Assembly: GCF_935825525.1 (NCBI RefSeq)
Contig: NZ_CAKXZT010000144.1
Location: 1-46,786, forward strand
Reading direction: 5' to 3'
Source of the DNA: Mesorhizobium escarrei
GTDB lineage: Bacteria; Pseudomonadota; Alphaproteobacteria; Rhizobiales; Rhizobiaceae
Length of the DNA stretch: 46,786 nucleotides
Under the pieces are notes generated by a model that did no database searches, was not told the origin of the DNA, and saw only the letters and a list, made by a program, of their open reading frames with translations. Numbering within the stretch: position 1 is the stretch's first letter; each line of letters starts with the position of its first letter. A program made the translations under genes and the position numbers. Of the stretch, positions 17,447-26,502 are shown piece by piece.

Positions 17447-17625
17447 TTGACATCCCTGCCGCCGGCATGGTCGAGGGCTCGGCCCGGGTGCCTTGCGCCC
17501 TAATACGGTCTGACCACACTTGATGTGGATGAGCATCGAGCCGTTCCCCCTAGTCTGGCTAGCGGTAAAGACCTCCGCGTGCTCGGGTCCGCCTGTGGAG
17601 GAAATGAAGGGGCACGGGGGGTCGT

Positions 17626-17646
17626 CGCGCGAGCCAGTTATCCGAT
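17626..17646 (+). repeat. Direct repeat A, partner at 18521-18541
   Basis: A 21-base block (core GAGCCAGTTATCCGAT) is identical to 18521-18541. The flanks are also similar: a G-run upstream and TTCCGACCCCT about 40 bases downstream in both copies. The repeats enclose about 875 bases. They could be the ends of an excised or duplicated unit. Confidence 0.6.
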
Positions 17647-18046
17647 GGGTCGTAAGAAAATTTGGCCCGGATGTTCCGACCCCTCCTTTTGACCCCGTTG
17701 AACCGCTCACCCGAATTGTCTATCCGAGCTAGCTCAAGCGGCCGATTTGCGGGCGATCTATATCGGCTATTAATGACCTGTCGCTTGACGCTGGGGTCAA
17801 TTGGGTGGGCACTCGTCATTGGGTGGGCACGCGCGTCAGGCCGGGTGTGTAGGCTGGGGTACGGAAGTCGCAATCTTTGAAGGTCCGTCCCCGGCCGCAC
17901 GCTTGAGACACCCGCCCGGGTGGCCTTGGGGGCGGCACTAGCCGGTGTAAGACTGACAGGGTGCCCAAGGCTCCGCTGTCTGGGTCCCGTCATCGCTCAG
18001 TCACTATTTAGTTGTGCTGCCACTGCACCCTGCGAAGGCAGCTCAA

Positions 18047-18091
18047 AGCAGCGGGGACTAACCCCAAGCCCCCCACCCGGTCCCCGCTGCT
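18047..18091. terminator. GC-rich hairpin, terminator-like but without T-run
   Basis: Two perfect 12-base arms, AGCAGCGGGGAC at 18047-18058 and GTCCCCGCTGCT at 18080-18091, enclose a 21-base C-rich loop. No run of T follows on either side, so it may be a structured RNA element or a factor-binding site instead of an intrinsic terminator. Confidence 0.4.
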
Positions 18092-18520
18092 CATTTACCG
18101 TCACGGAACCCCGAAGGTCTAGCCGACCCAGAGCGCCATCTTCAGCGCCCGTTCAGCGACCTTCGGCCGTGCCTCCTCCTAGTCCTCCCCGACGCTGCCT
18201 GAGGAGATCACCGACGCAAAGGCAACCCCTCAGGCACCCGCTCGTCGACCACAAACGCCCTCCGCCCAAGCCTGACGATCCACTTCGGCCGCTCCGTCAA
18301 GGCGACCGCATTACCTGCCTGGGCGATCCGATGTTGACCGCAACGGCAACCACCGCCGTTACCTGAAGCTCGCAGTCATCCCATTGCTCGACGACCCCAC
18401 GAAACAGCATTGGCGCTACCGCGAGACGAGCTCTGGCGCGTCAACCGTGGGGTGAAACGAGGCTGCCTAAGCGTTCCTGAGGGTGGCGTGTGATGGAACC
18501 GAGGGGGGCAGGGGGGGCTT

Positions 18521-18541
18521 CGCGCGAGCCAGTTATCCGAT
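18521..18541 (+). repeat. Direct repeat B, partner at 17626-17646
   Basis: Identical to the 21-base block at 17626-17646, with the same G-rich upstream flank and the same TTCCGACCCCT motif downstream. It lies just before a small gene at 18599. Confidence 0.6.
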
Positions 18542-18598
18542 CACCCGCTCAGAAATTTCTACCAAACATTCCGACCCCTTTTCACACGAGATCGTAAG

Positions 18599-18880
18599 TT
18601 GATTTTTTCCGGGAAAGTGCAACAAGTAGTTACTTGGGGCAGTGGCTCGGGGAACCCTCGGGTGAACGTTAAGACGACCAACGGGCGCACAGTCGAGGAC
18701 CTTGTTATGGAGGTCATCGAGGCAGCCCCATACGGCGGAATCGTCTCCGTTAAGGCCACCATAGCAGTAGTGCGCGAAGATGGCCCCCATTGGGAAGTGA
18801 CCGACTGTGATCTGATCGAGTTTATCGTGGAAGCGGCTCCGGCATTTGGGCGCGCGGTAGCCTTCGACCAACGCGAATGA
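18599..18880 (+). CDS. Hypothetical small beta-rich protein
   Basis: The frame encodes 93 residues from a TTG start, reading IFSGKVQQVVTWGSGSG and later DGPHWEVTDCDLIEFIVE. Alternation of hydrophobic and polar residues suggests a beta-sheet fold such as an OB-like barrel. There is no signal peptide or membrane helix, and I do not recognise the family. The ribosome binding site is weak. A minus-strand frame of similar length overlaps it but has a less protein-like composition. Confidence 0.4.
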   Translation: MIFSGKVQQVVTWGSGSGNPRVNVKTTNGRTVEDLVMEVIEAAPYGGIVSVKATIAVVREDGPHWEVTDCDLIEFIVEAAPAFGRAVAFDQRE

Positions 18881-19067
18881 TCCTCTGATGATTATTGGTC
18901 AGCCGGTTGATCAGGAGAGCCCGCCGCCGTTGAGAGGGAGCGGGCGACGGACCCCACAGCGGCTGTATTCCACGGAGAATCGACCGCCGCAATTCTAAAC
19001 CCGCGCGGGCCCACATCGTTCCCTTATCAGCGGCCTCTTGCCGCTCTAAGTTACCCTCCATGGCACA

Positions 19068-19259
19068 GTGTTCGTGAAGACCGAGCTGGTCGGTGTCAGC
19101 TATGCCTGCAACAATGTCCGAGGTGCATCCGAGCAGCTCCTGAAGTGGCCTAAAAGGGGACCCAAGTGGCAAAGTGCGTCGGCCCTCTGCCTTCAAGCCT
19201 TAGGTGGCGAGGAGGTTGACCCTAAGGAAATCCGCAGTGCCTTCGAGGCTGCCCGCTAA
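19068..19259 (+). CDS. DUF982 family protein
   Basis: The 63-residue product (GTG start at 19068) ends with LKWPKRGPKWQSASALCLQA followed by GEEVDPKEIRSAFEAA. This is the DUF982 pattern: WP..RGP.....A...CL.AL.G......R.AF..AA. The family is small, of unknown function, and very common in rhizobial genomes, often in many copies. Length is a little short at the N-terminus compared with typical 75-100-residue members, so an upstream part may be lost. Confidence 0.6.
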   Translation: MFVKTELVGVSYACNNVRGASEQLLKWPKRGPKWQSASALCLQALGGEEVDPKEIRSAFEAAR

Positions 19260-19433
19260 GGAGGGCCAAGATGCTCGCTGCTCCCGAACACGCGGTGGCG
19301 AGGCATGGGGCGAGGTGATCCACGCAATGTCGCGTAACGCCAATTTGCTTTTCGAAGTCAATTATTTCAACCTCGCTTTGTAGGAACGGGCGATGCTTGG
19401 GTCGAGATGGCCAGGTAGTGAGGGAGGCAACTT

Positions 19434-19925
19434 TTGAACCGCATTTTGATTACCCTCGGCGCGGCAGTTTGCGTCCTATCTTCGGCTGCTTCAGCCGGAC
19501 AGGGATTGCAGCAAAACATTAACTTCATGGCTCGGATGCCGGACGCCAAGTTGAATTTGGCCGCGACAATGGCAGGTAACGTCATCGGTGCTATGCAAAG
19601 ATGCCGCGCGCTGAGGCCAAACGAAGATGGAAAAGCCATTATAGCTGTTCCAAGCCTTTTGTGGGACGGTCTGGATAAACACCTGACACCTGACCTGCCA
19701 CCGGATTTTCATCCAGCCGCAGCCCCTGCGAGGCTTTGGAGCCTTCTGCCGCGCATTGCCGTTGCCATTTTTCACGGATTCCTCCCGTCGAGAACGACTA
19801 GACAACGCTTTCGGGGCGGGCGAGGTTGCCAGATAAAGCCTAGCGCAGATCTTTGGTGTCGTTTGATCTCAGAGGACACGCGCCCTCTGGAGATCGCTAA
19901 AACGATGTCTCCTTTCAGTGAATAG
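19434..19925 (+). CDS. Secreted hypothetical protein
   Basis: GGGAGG lies seven bases before the TTG start at 19434. A Sec signal peptide follows (LITLGAAVCVLSSAASAG), cleaved near residue 22. The mature N-terminal half is protein-like (LNLAATMAGNVIGAMQRCRA), while the end (about residues 95-163) is basic and of low quality (PSRTTRQRFRGGRG). The gene may be truncated or frameshifted at its 3' end near 19700. No family recognised. It ends right before the second repeat copy, which may have disrupted it. Confidence 0.5.
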   Translation: MNRILITLGAAVCVLSSAASAGQGLQQNINFMARMPDAKLNLAATMAGNVIGAMQRCRALRPNEDGKAIIAVPSLLWDGLDKHLTPDLPPDFHPAAAPARLWSLLPRIAVAIFHGFLPSRTTRQRFRGGRGCQIKPSADLWCRLISEDTRPLEIAKTMSPFSE

Positions 19926-19935
19926 CAGCGCTGAT

Positions 19936-20722
19936 CTCAACGACCGGTATGGGCGCAATGCAGTCGTCCAGCGGCAGCCTGACAGTGGTCGCCTTGGGGT
20001 CAATTCTTCCGGTTCTCGAGCTGGAAGGTTTCGCCCGCCGAATCTTTGTAGCGGCTCGTTTCGGCGCAATGGCGCCGGGTGGAGGTCTTTTCACGATGTT
20101 GCCGCCGACTCTCCGATGAGAGCTTTGCAGGCCTAGGCGAGGGGAGGGCGCTACGCTAGCTTACAACTGACTTCGATCGGTATCTCTGCTGTTTGCGAGC
20201 CATTCCCGCAGAACGAATCGGATCGATGCGTAGGGAAAAAAGTCGCACGTTGGCACGCAATATCGCGCCCTGGCGTAGAAAAGGCGGTGGCTCCCCGGGG
20301 TCGACGAAGATGCGAACTACGTGCTGCCGATTCCCCTCGAAACTACGCCACAGCCCACTATCAAGATTCGAAAGCGCGACCGCGATCGTGCGGAGCGGAT
20401 TCGGCTTGCCGGTGGTCCGAAGGCCACATTGAGAGAACGCGCCGTCCGGCTCGCTCTTGAGAAGGGTGAAGTCCGGACAAAAGACCTGACCGACATCGGC
20501 GTTCCTCGCTGCTACCTCGCCCGCATATGCGAGGAAGGGTTGCTCGTGAAGGTGGGTTACGGCCGCTATCGTGCGGCCGTTCCTAACGCGGCTTGATGGC
20601 ACAATACGAACGGCTCTTGAGGGGCACAAGATGCTGACGAGAACCGGAGTAGGATTAGGTACGCCGGCGGAGAAAAGGCGGAGCTTGTGCTCTGGAACGG
20701 GCAAGTAGCGCCAGAAGCAGTC
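19936..20722 (+). repeat. Dispersed repeat with AbiEi-type HTH segment, copy 2 of 3
   Basis: Aligns with copy 1 (632-1290) along its whole upstream part and with copy 3 (28458-29172) further downstream. The downstream landmarks shared with copy 3 are CGGCTTGATGGCAC, ACGGCTCTTGAGG and CTCTGGAACGGGCAAGTAGC. It is closer to copy 3 than to copy 1. Confidence 0.75.
20321..20596 (+). CDS. Solo AbiEi-type winged-helix protein, repeat copy 2
   Basis: 91 residues from a GTG start. An arginine- and lysine-rich lead (IKIRKRDRDRAERIR) precedes the winged helix: LRERAVRLALEKGEVRTKDL, then IGVPRCYLARICEEGLLVKV and GYGRYRAA. It is nearly identical to copy 3 from the linker onwards. As in the other copies, the C-terminal domain of full AbiEi and an AbiEii toxin are missing. 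The reading frame has stayed open in three copies, which suggests selection on the peptide or recent spread. Confidence 0.5.
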   Translation: MLPIPLETTPQPTIKIRKRDRDRAERIRLAGGPKATLRERAVRLALEKGEVRTKDLTDIGVPRCYLARICEEGLLVKVGYGRYRAAVPNAA

Positions 20723-21088
20723 GTTAGGCGATCAAGTCCGAGCGGCCGGAGCGGGACCCATTGTTGTCATTGGCACGTGCTGACGAAGCTTTGGGCGCGC
20801 GAGCCTACGGACTCGAGTTGAATCAGGGCACAAAGCCGAACCAGCAGCAGGGCGGCCCGCCGCTGCTCGGTTTTGACGGGCCACGGCCAATCGCCGAGCT
20901 GGGAAGATGCAGTTTCGAGATTGGTTCGTTGGCAGGAAAGTGCGATCTCCGCTGACGCGCCTTCCTCGTTCGTTGTTACTTGGCAACCCGGGTGGTAGAA
21001 TGACGATGAGTTCAGGCAAAATAGCTTTTTCATATTCGAGCGTCATGACTTTCGTGCCGCGCGCTGCAGCCGCTGCGATGAGTATTTT
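20723..21088. other. Non-coding stretch upstream of the MASE4 chimera
   Basis: About 370 bases with no protein-like frame. It should contain the promoter of the membrane sensor part that starts at 21089. Only a weak GGAG lies close to that start. Confidence 0.35.
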
Positions 21089-22787
21089 ATGGAGAGGACA
21101 GCCGTGACAGTCCCAGAGGACGATTTTTTCGTCCTCTCGAGCTTGCCGCCAAGTCGGGCGCAAAAGCAGCTCGCTCTTGTTTTTGTGCTTGGCCTGTTGG
21201 CCGTCTACGTGTTGATCACTGTTGGTCCGCTCTCGGGCATCCATCTGAGCCGGGTCGACGCCTTCGTCCCGGCCTACGCGACAGCGATGTTCGTGAACGA
21301 TTCGATCACCGCAATCCTCCTGTACACTCAGTTTTCCATCCTGCGCTCACGTGCCACGCTCCTGATTGCAAGCGGATATCTCTTTACGGCGCTCATGCTG
21401 ATCCCGTTTGTCCTGGCATTTCCGGGTCTGTTCACCCCTAAGGGCGGCCTGGTGGGCGGCATGCAGAGTACGTCATGGATCTACTTTTTCCAGCACGCTG
21501 GCTTTCCCCTGTTCGTCATAGGCTATGCCCTCTCAAAGGGCTCGAACCCCAGCAAACGATTTTGGCAGGCTACCGCGCGTGCGGAGATTAGCCTCAGTGT
21601 CGCCCTGACCGCAGCTGTGGTCTTGTTGGCCTCATATTTTTTCATAGCGGGCGAAGCGTTATTGCCGCCCGTGACCCTCGATTCCACTCGCCTTAGCCCG
21701 GTGTGGCCCTATGTGGGCGCTCCCGTCGCATTGCTAAGTATCGCCGCGATGGTCGTGCTCTGGATCCGGCGACACTCAATGCTCGATCTTTGGTTGATGG
21801 TCGTGATGCTCTTATTCACGATAGAGATGCCTTTAAGCTATTACCCTGATCCGGCTCGCTTCAGCCTTGGCTGGTATACCGTCCGCGTCTTCGGAGTTCT
21901 GTCCAGCGGTCTCGTTCTTATGGTTTTGCTTCACGAGATAACGACCCTTTATACGCGGCTTCTCGGAGCGGTCCGTGGCCAGCGTCACGAGCGCGAGGCG
22001 CGACTGGTAACCGGCGACGCAGTCGCAGCCACGGTCGCCAAACCGACCGAACCCGGTTGGGATCCGATTCGCATAGCGAAAGCGTGGACCGTGCTGATGA
22101 AGCGCCTCGGCTATAACCGGTTTGTTGCACAGGGCGGCGACTGGGGGGCTCTCATCACTGAACAGATGGCTCTGATGGCGCCTCCCGAGCTGATTGCCAT
22201 CCACACCAACATGCCGGCGACCATTCCGCCCGAAATTGTGAAGGCGCTTGCCGCCGGCAGTCCGCCTCCCGCCGATCTCGGGCCCGACGAAAACCGCGCC
22301 TACGAGCAGGTCGCTTTCTTCTACAAGTTCGGCCTGGGCTATGCCAACGAGATGGCGCTTCGTCCGCAGACGCTTTCCGGGCTCGTTGATTCACCCGCCG
22401 GCCTGGCGTCATGGATTCTCGATCACGACGCGGACAGTTATGCACTGATCGCCCGCTCCTTCGATGGGGAGCCGGAGGGCCTTACCCGCGACGACATCCT
22501 CGACAACATCACGCTCTATTGGCTGACCAACACGGCCATCTCGTCGGGAACACCGGCAAACGGCGAAGGCGGGCTTCTTCGACGCCAAAGGCATCACCAA
22601 TCCCGTCGGCGTGAGCGCGAACCCCAGCGAGATCTACACGGCGCCGAAGAGCTGGACCGAACGCGCGTTCCCGAAGCTCCTGCATTACGGCCACCCGCCC
22701 AAGGGCTGCCACTTCGCGGCATGGGAACAGCCGAAGTACTTCACCGACGACGTGCGCGCATCGTTCAAGACGTTGCGGACGGCGTGA
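21089..22787 (+). pseudogene. Chimera: MASE4 sensor domain of a histidine kinase joined to epoxide hydrolase
   Basis: Residues 1-290 are a MASE4 domain: multiple membrane helices with SRVDAFVPAYATAMFVNDSI, FSILRSRATLLIASGYLFTA and LVGGMQSTSWIYFFQHAGFP. The following QRHEREARLVTGDAVAATVA is the linker that in MASE4 kinases runs into the phosphoacceptor box. Instead, at about 22035, the frame continues as KPTEPGWDPIRIAKAWTVLM, the middle of an epoxide hydrolase with its nucleophile motif AQGGDWGAL. Near 22560 the frame breaks. The expected end (NPSEIYTAPKSWTERAFPKL, CHFAAWEQPKYF) continues in another frame to the TGA at 22787. The hydrolase lacks its EHN domain and HGWPG loop, so it cannot be catalytic. 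It is a deletion fusion of two genes. Confidence 0.85.
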
Positions 22788-22876
22788 AGTGTTGAGCGGG
22801 GATGCCGCGCCGGACGTGCGCGTCACTCTCCGCCTGGCGATTACTCCGTAGCGCATCTCCAAAAGGAGAGAATGCA

Positions 22877-23305
22877 ATGAACCTCCTCATCCAGACGCTC
22901 ACCGCACTCGCGGCTTGCACCGTGTTCGCCACGGGTGCGTTCGCCCAGAGCACGGTCGTGCCCATCGACAACGAGCCCGCGCCCAGACTGATCGTGGAGC
23001 CGCCGCTTCCCGGTCCGCTGGCCGGCGGCGTGGTGTTCATCCCGTACCGGGTGGAGAACCTGCGCATCCTGCCTGTCGGTGGGCCGGCCGCGCGCAACGT
23101 GTCTCCGCGGGTCGGGCACCTGCACCTCACCGTCGACGACCTGCCCTGGGCGTGGGCGGATTACGGTCAGAGCGACACCATCATCCTGGTGGGCATGCCA
23201 CGCGGTCAGCACAAGGTCCTGATCGAAGTGGTGGACGCCGAAGGTAACGTCTTCACCAAGCAAACGGTGACGTTCCACTCGCCGGGCAAGGAGATTCAGC
23301 CATGA
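22877..23305 (+). CDS. DUF6130-type exported protein
   Basis: AAAAGGAGAG precedes the ATG at 22877 by six bases. A Sec signal peptide (LLIQTLTALAACTVFATGAFAQ) is followed by a beta-rich domain with VGHLHLTVDDLPWAWADYGQ and GMPRGQHKVLIEVVDAEGN. The pattern HLHxxxD..P..W matches the DUF6130 family, periplasmic proteins of unknown function. The TGA overlaps the ATG of the next gene in ATGA, so the two are translationally coupled. That pairing places it with the exported epoxide hydrolase. Confidence 0.8.
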   Translation: MNLLIQTLTALAACTVFATGAFAQSTVVPIDNEPAPRLIVEPPLPGPLAGGVVFIPYRVENLRILPVGGPAARNVSPRVGHLHLTVDDLPWAWADYGQSDTIILVGMPRGQHKVLIEVVDAEGNVFTKQTVTFHSPGKEIQP

Positions 23306-24582
23306 AGCTCCACAAGTTGGCGACCGTACTGGCATTCGGGCTTTGCATCTTTTCTGCCCTGAGCCACGCCAATGCGGCCGAAGATCGCTCGATCCGCCCC
23401 TTCACCGTCAGCATCCGGCAAGCGGCGCTAGACGACCTTCGCCGGCGCATAGCGGAAACACGGTGGCCGGATCGCGAGACGGTCGATGACCAATCGCAGG
23501 GCATACCGCTCGCCAAGCTCCGGCCGCTCATCGAACACTGGGGCGCTGGCTACGACTGGCGGAAGGCCGAGGCCAAGCTCAACGCCCTGCCTCAATTCAT
23601 GACAACGATCGATGGCGTGGACATTCACTTCATTCACGTCCGCTCGCGTCACCCGAACGCCCTGCCGCTGATCGTGACACATGGCTGGCCCGGCTCGGTG
23701 CTTGAGCTTCTCAAGACCGTCGGTCCGCTTACGGATCCCACGGCTCACGGTGGACCAGCAGAGGACGCCTTCGACCTCGTCCTGCCGTCGTTGCCGGGCT
23801 TCGGCTTCTCCGGCAAGCCGACGGTCACCGGCTGGGGCACCGACCGCATCGCGCGAACCTGGGCGGAGCTGATGAAGCGCCTCGGCTACACAAGCTACGT
23901 CGCCCAAGGCGGCGACTGGGGTTCTCCTGTCTCGAACGCGATGGGCCGCCTGGCGCCGGCAGGTCTGCTCGGCATCCACGTCAACCTGCCGGCGATCGTG
24001 CCGCCCGAAATTGCCGCGGTGCTCGCTGCCGGCGGGCCAGCGCCGGCGGGGCTGACCGAGCAAGAGCGCGCGGCATTCGACGCCTTCAGCACCGCCGCCA
24101 AAATGGGCAACAGGTCCTACGCCCAGGTGATGGGCACGCGGCCGCAGACGGTCGGTTACGCCATCAATGACTCCCCCGCCGGCCTTGCTGCGTGGATGCT
24201 CGGGCACCCTGGCTTCTCGAACTGGACATACGACGCCAGCGATCCCGAAAAATCCCCGGACGAGGTGCTGGACGACATCACTCTGTACTGGCTGACAGAC
24301 ACCGCCACCTCATCGGGACGAATTTACTGGGAGTACGGAGGCGGACGCAGTCCTGCTTTCGCCGGGCCGGAGAAGACCAACGACATCGCGCTGCCGGTGG
24401 CCATCACGGTGTTCCCGGGGGAGAGCTATCGCGCGCCGGAGACATGGGCCCGGCGCGCCTATCCAAACCTGATTTACTTTCATGAGGTCGACAAGGGCGG
24501 CCACTTCGCCGCCTGGGAGCAGCCCGAACTGTTTTCCGCCGAGTTGCGTGCAGCGTTCCGACCGCTCCGACAAGATTTCTGA
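23302..24582 (+). CDS. Exported epoxide hydrolase (EHN + alpha/beta hydrolase)
   Basis: At 426 residues it has the full length of microsomal-type bacterial epoxide hydrolases. After a signal peptide (1-26, ending SHANA) comes the EHN domain (IRPFTVSIRQAALDDLRRRI, ETRWPD; about 31-140). HGWPG at 127-131 forms the oxyanion hole, the nucleophile Asp205 sits in AQGGDWGSP, and GGHFAAWEQPE near the C-terminus supplies the base His. Epoxide hydrolases open epoxides to diols; export suggests periplasmic action. The gene is coupled by ATGA to the DUF6130 gene. It is a paralogue of the broken hydrolase just upstream, and the two may have arisen by tandem duplication. Confidence 0.9.
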   Translation: MKLHKLATVLAFGLCIFSALSHANAAEDRSIRPFTVSIRQAALDDLRRRIAETRWPDRETVDDQSQGIPLAKLRPLIEHWGAGYDWRKAEAKLNALPQFMTTIDGVDIHFIHVRSRHPNALPLIVTHGWPGSVLELLKTVGPLTDPTAHGGPAEDAFDLVLPSLPGFGFSGKPTVTGWGTDRIARTWAELMKRLGYTSYVAQGGDWGSPVSNAMGRLAPAGLLGIHVNLPAIVPPEIAAVLAAGGPAPAGLTEQERAAFDAFSTAAKMGNRSYAQVMGTRPQTVGYAINDSPAGLAAWMLGHPGFSNWTYDASDPEKSPDEVLDDITLYWLTDTATSSGRIYWEYGGGRSPAFAGPEKTNDIALPVAITVFPGESYRAPETWARRAYPNLIYFHEVDKGGHFAAWEQPELFSAELRAAFRPLRQDF

Positions 24583-24630
24583 CGCGCGGATGCGTTCAAC
24601 TCGCAGAAGATTCAACCAGAGGAGATAGAC

Positions 24631-25290
24631 ATGAACATCGCCGATACTCACAGCAAAACCGAAGGCGAGACTCGGAAATCCCGCCCCCTCGACATGAAGC
24701 TCGAGGCCGTCGTCATCCCCGTTTCGGACGCCGCACGCTCCAAGCAGTTCTACGAAGGCCTGGGCTGGAGGCTCGACGCCGACTTCGTCGTCGGCGACAC
24801 GTTCCGGGCGATGCAGTTCACGCCTCCGGGCTCGCCGGCCTCGATCCATTTCGGCACCGGCATCACGCCGGCCGCACCCGGCTCCGCAAGCGGGCTTTTC
24901 CTCGTCGTGTCGGACATTGACGCCGCGCGCGCCGAACTCATTGGCCACGGCGTCGAGGTGAGCGAAGTGTTCCACCGCGCCGGTCCGGGCAAGCCGGCGG
25001 TCAGCGGCAGGCATCCGGAGCGGCAGAGCTATTCCTCCTACGCGACCTTCAAGGATCCAGACGGCAACGAGTGGCTGCTGCAGGAGGTCACCACCCGGCT
25101 TCCCGGCCGGGTCGATGCCAACACGACGATCTACACATCCGCGCCGGACCTTGCGGCCGCAATGTGGCGTGCGGCGTTAGCCCACGGCGAGCACGAGAAG
25201 CGCAACGGCGGCCAGCGCGACGAGAACTGGCCCGCCTGGTACGCCGAGTACATGGTAGCGGAGCAAACCGACAAGCCGCTGCCACTTTGA
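24631..25290 (+). CDS. VOC (glyoxalase/bleomycin resistance) family protein
   Basis: AGAGGAGA precedes the ATG. The 219-residue protein has a VOC module: MKLEAVVIPVSDAARSKQFY, GLGWRLDADFVVGD, GLFLVVSDIDAARAELIGHG and FKDPDGNEWLLQEV. The conserved Glu of the last motif is a typical metal ligand of the fold. The C-terminal 60 residues (DLAAAMWRAALAHGEHEK, WPAWYAEYMV) are an extension common in this subgroup. Substrate unknown. It lies 48 bases after the epoxide hydrolase on the same strand, so it is probably co-transcribed in the same detoxification cluster. Confidence 0.88.
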   Translation: MNIADTHSKTEGETRKSRPLDMKLEAVVIPVSDAARSKQFYEGLGWRLDADFVVGDTFRAMQFTPPGSPASIHFGTGITPAAPGSASGLFLVVSDIDAARAELIGHGVEVSEVFHRAGPGKPAVSGRHPERQSYSSYATFKDPDGNEWLLQEVTTRLPGRVDANTTIYTSAPDLAAAMWRAALAHGEHEKRNGGQRDENWPAWYAEYMVAEQTDKPLPL

Positions 25291-25357
25291 GAAATTCGGC
25301 GCGCGTTGTGCCCGCTCCTGTGCGCGCGCCAATTTCGATCATACCCAGAGGGTCATG

Positions 25358-26473
25358 ATGAAAACGAACAGGCTGTTGGTAGCCGCGGCACTCGCGACAG
25401 CAATCGGCGCATCGATTGCAGGCGTTCTAGGAGATACGAATATGACGGCGCCGATAACCTCACAGGCAAAGGTACCGTTCCTTCACGGGCTTTCCGCCGG
25501 GGCTGTTGCGGGTCATTCCGAGCTTGCTTCTCTCGAGCGTGCGGACGAGTGGATCAATTCACCGCCCCTGACGGCATCGGCTTTGCGCGGCAAGGTCGTC
25601 CTTATCGATTTCTGGACCTATACCTGCATCAACTGGCTGCGCACACTGCCCTATGTCCGAGCCTGGGAAGAGAAGTACCGCGATCAAGGTTTGGTGGTGA
25701 TCGGCGTCCATTCACCGGAGTTCTCGTTTGAGAAAGACCTGAACAACGTACGTCGCGCCGCGAAGGATTTGGGAGTCGATTATCCGATCGCCGTCGACAG
25801 CGATCATGCCATATGGCGGGCCTTTAACAACCAGTATTGGCCAGCGCTGTATTTCATCGATTCACAAGGGCATGTTCGACATCATCATTTTGGCGAGGGA
25901 TCATACGAACAATCGGAAAAGATCATCCAGGAATTGCTCGCCGAGGCTGGAGCCGTCGGGTTCGACCGTGAGTTGGTGTCGGTGCACGCTCGCGGCATAG
26001 AAGTGGCGGCCGATTGGGACAGCCTCAAGTCTCCAGAAAATTATCTTGGGTATGATCGCACCCAGAACCTTGCGTCCGGCGGGAAACTGGTCTTGGGCGA
26101 GCCGCGCATCTACGAAGTGCCAGCTCGATTGAGCCTGAACGAGTGGGGGCTGTCTGGCAGTTGGACGGCAAGGAAGGAAACCGCCGTACTGAACAAGCCC
26201 AATGGCCGCATCGCGTATCGATTTCACGCCCGCGATCTTCATCTCGTCATGGGGCCGGCAGCGACGGGAACTTCCGTGAGATTTCGAGTGCTGATCGACG
26301 GAAAGCCGCCAGCCACCGTTCACGGAATCGACGTGGACGAAAAAGGCGAAGGCGTAGTGACTGAGCAGCGCCTGTACCAACTGATCCGCCAACCGAAACC
26401 CATCGTCGATCGCCAGTTCGAGATCGAGTTTCTCGACTCGGATGTGGAGGTCTTCGCATTCACGTTCGGCTGA
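25358..26473 (+). CDS. DipZ-like thioredoxin-fold protein with CxxW active site
   Basis: Two ATGs in tandem follow AGAGGGTC; the second gives better spacing. Numbering below is from the first ATG. An N-terminal hydrophobic signal or anchor (LLVAAALATAIGASIAGVLG) leads into a thioredoxin fold: LRGKVVLIDFWTYTCINWLR at about 78-96, then VVIGVHSPEFSFE and YWPALYFIDSQGHVRHHHFG. The usual CxxC is CINW (Cys91, Trp94), so a classical dithiol cycle is not possible. The C-terminal 150 residues are the beta-sandwich found in DipZ-type proteins (LNEWGLSGSWTARKE, YRFHARDLHLVMGP). Probably periplasmic; role in redox or thiol chemistry inferred. Confidence 0.85.
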   Translation: MKTNRLLVAAALATAIGASIAGVLGDTNMTAPITSQAKVPFLHGLSAGAVAGHSELASLERADEWINSPPLTASALRGKVVLIDFWTYTCINWLRTLPYVRAWEEKYRDQGLVVIGVHSPEFSFEKDLNNVRRAAKDLGVDYPIAVDSDHAIWRAFNNQYWPALYFIDSQGHVRHHHFGEGSYEQSEKIIQELLAEAGAVGFDRELVSVHARGIEVAADWDSLKSPENYLGYDRTQNLASGGKLVLGEPRIYEVPARLSLNEWGLSGSWTARKETAVLNKPNGRIAYRFHARDLHLVMGPAATGTSVRFRVLIDGKPPATVHGIDVDEKGEGVVTEQRLYQLIRQPKPIVDRQFEIEFLDSDVEVFAFTFG

Positions 26474-26502
26474 TCGCCTGCGCAACGATAGAGGTTTCCC
26501 AA

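Larger units (their letters stand above)
17447..18598. other. Long stretch with repeats but no clear gene
   Basis: Over 1.1 kb with no frame that looks like a known protein. It holds a spaced direct repeat (17626-17646 and 18521-18541), a short tandem of GGGTGGGCAC (about 17800-17832), and a GC-rich hairpin at 18047-18091. Base composition shifts to runs of C and G in several places. It may be a decayed phage or plasmid segment. Confidence 0.4.

Noticed and set aside
20156..20704. Minus-strand frame in repeat copy 2, with similar shadow frames in copies 1 and 3
   Set aside because: It mirrors the conserved AbiEi-type coding frame on the plus strand and has no protein-like features of its own.
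20740..21088. Possible nif/sigma-54 type promoter (TGGCACG at about 20770)
   Set aside because: The TGGCACG motif is present but the TTGC half is not at the required spacing.
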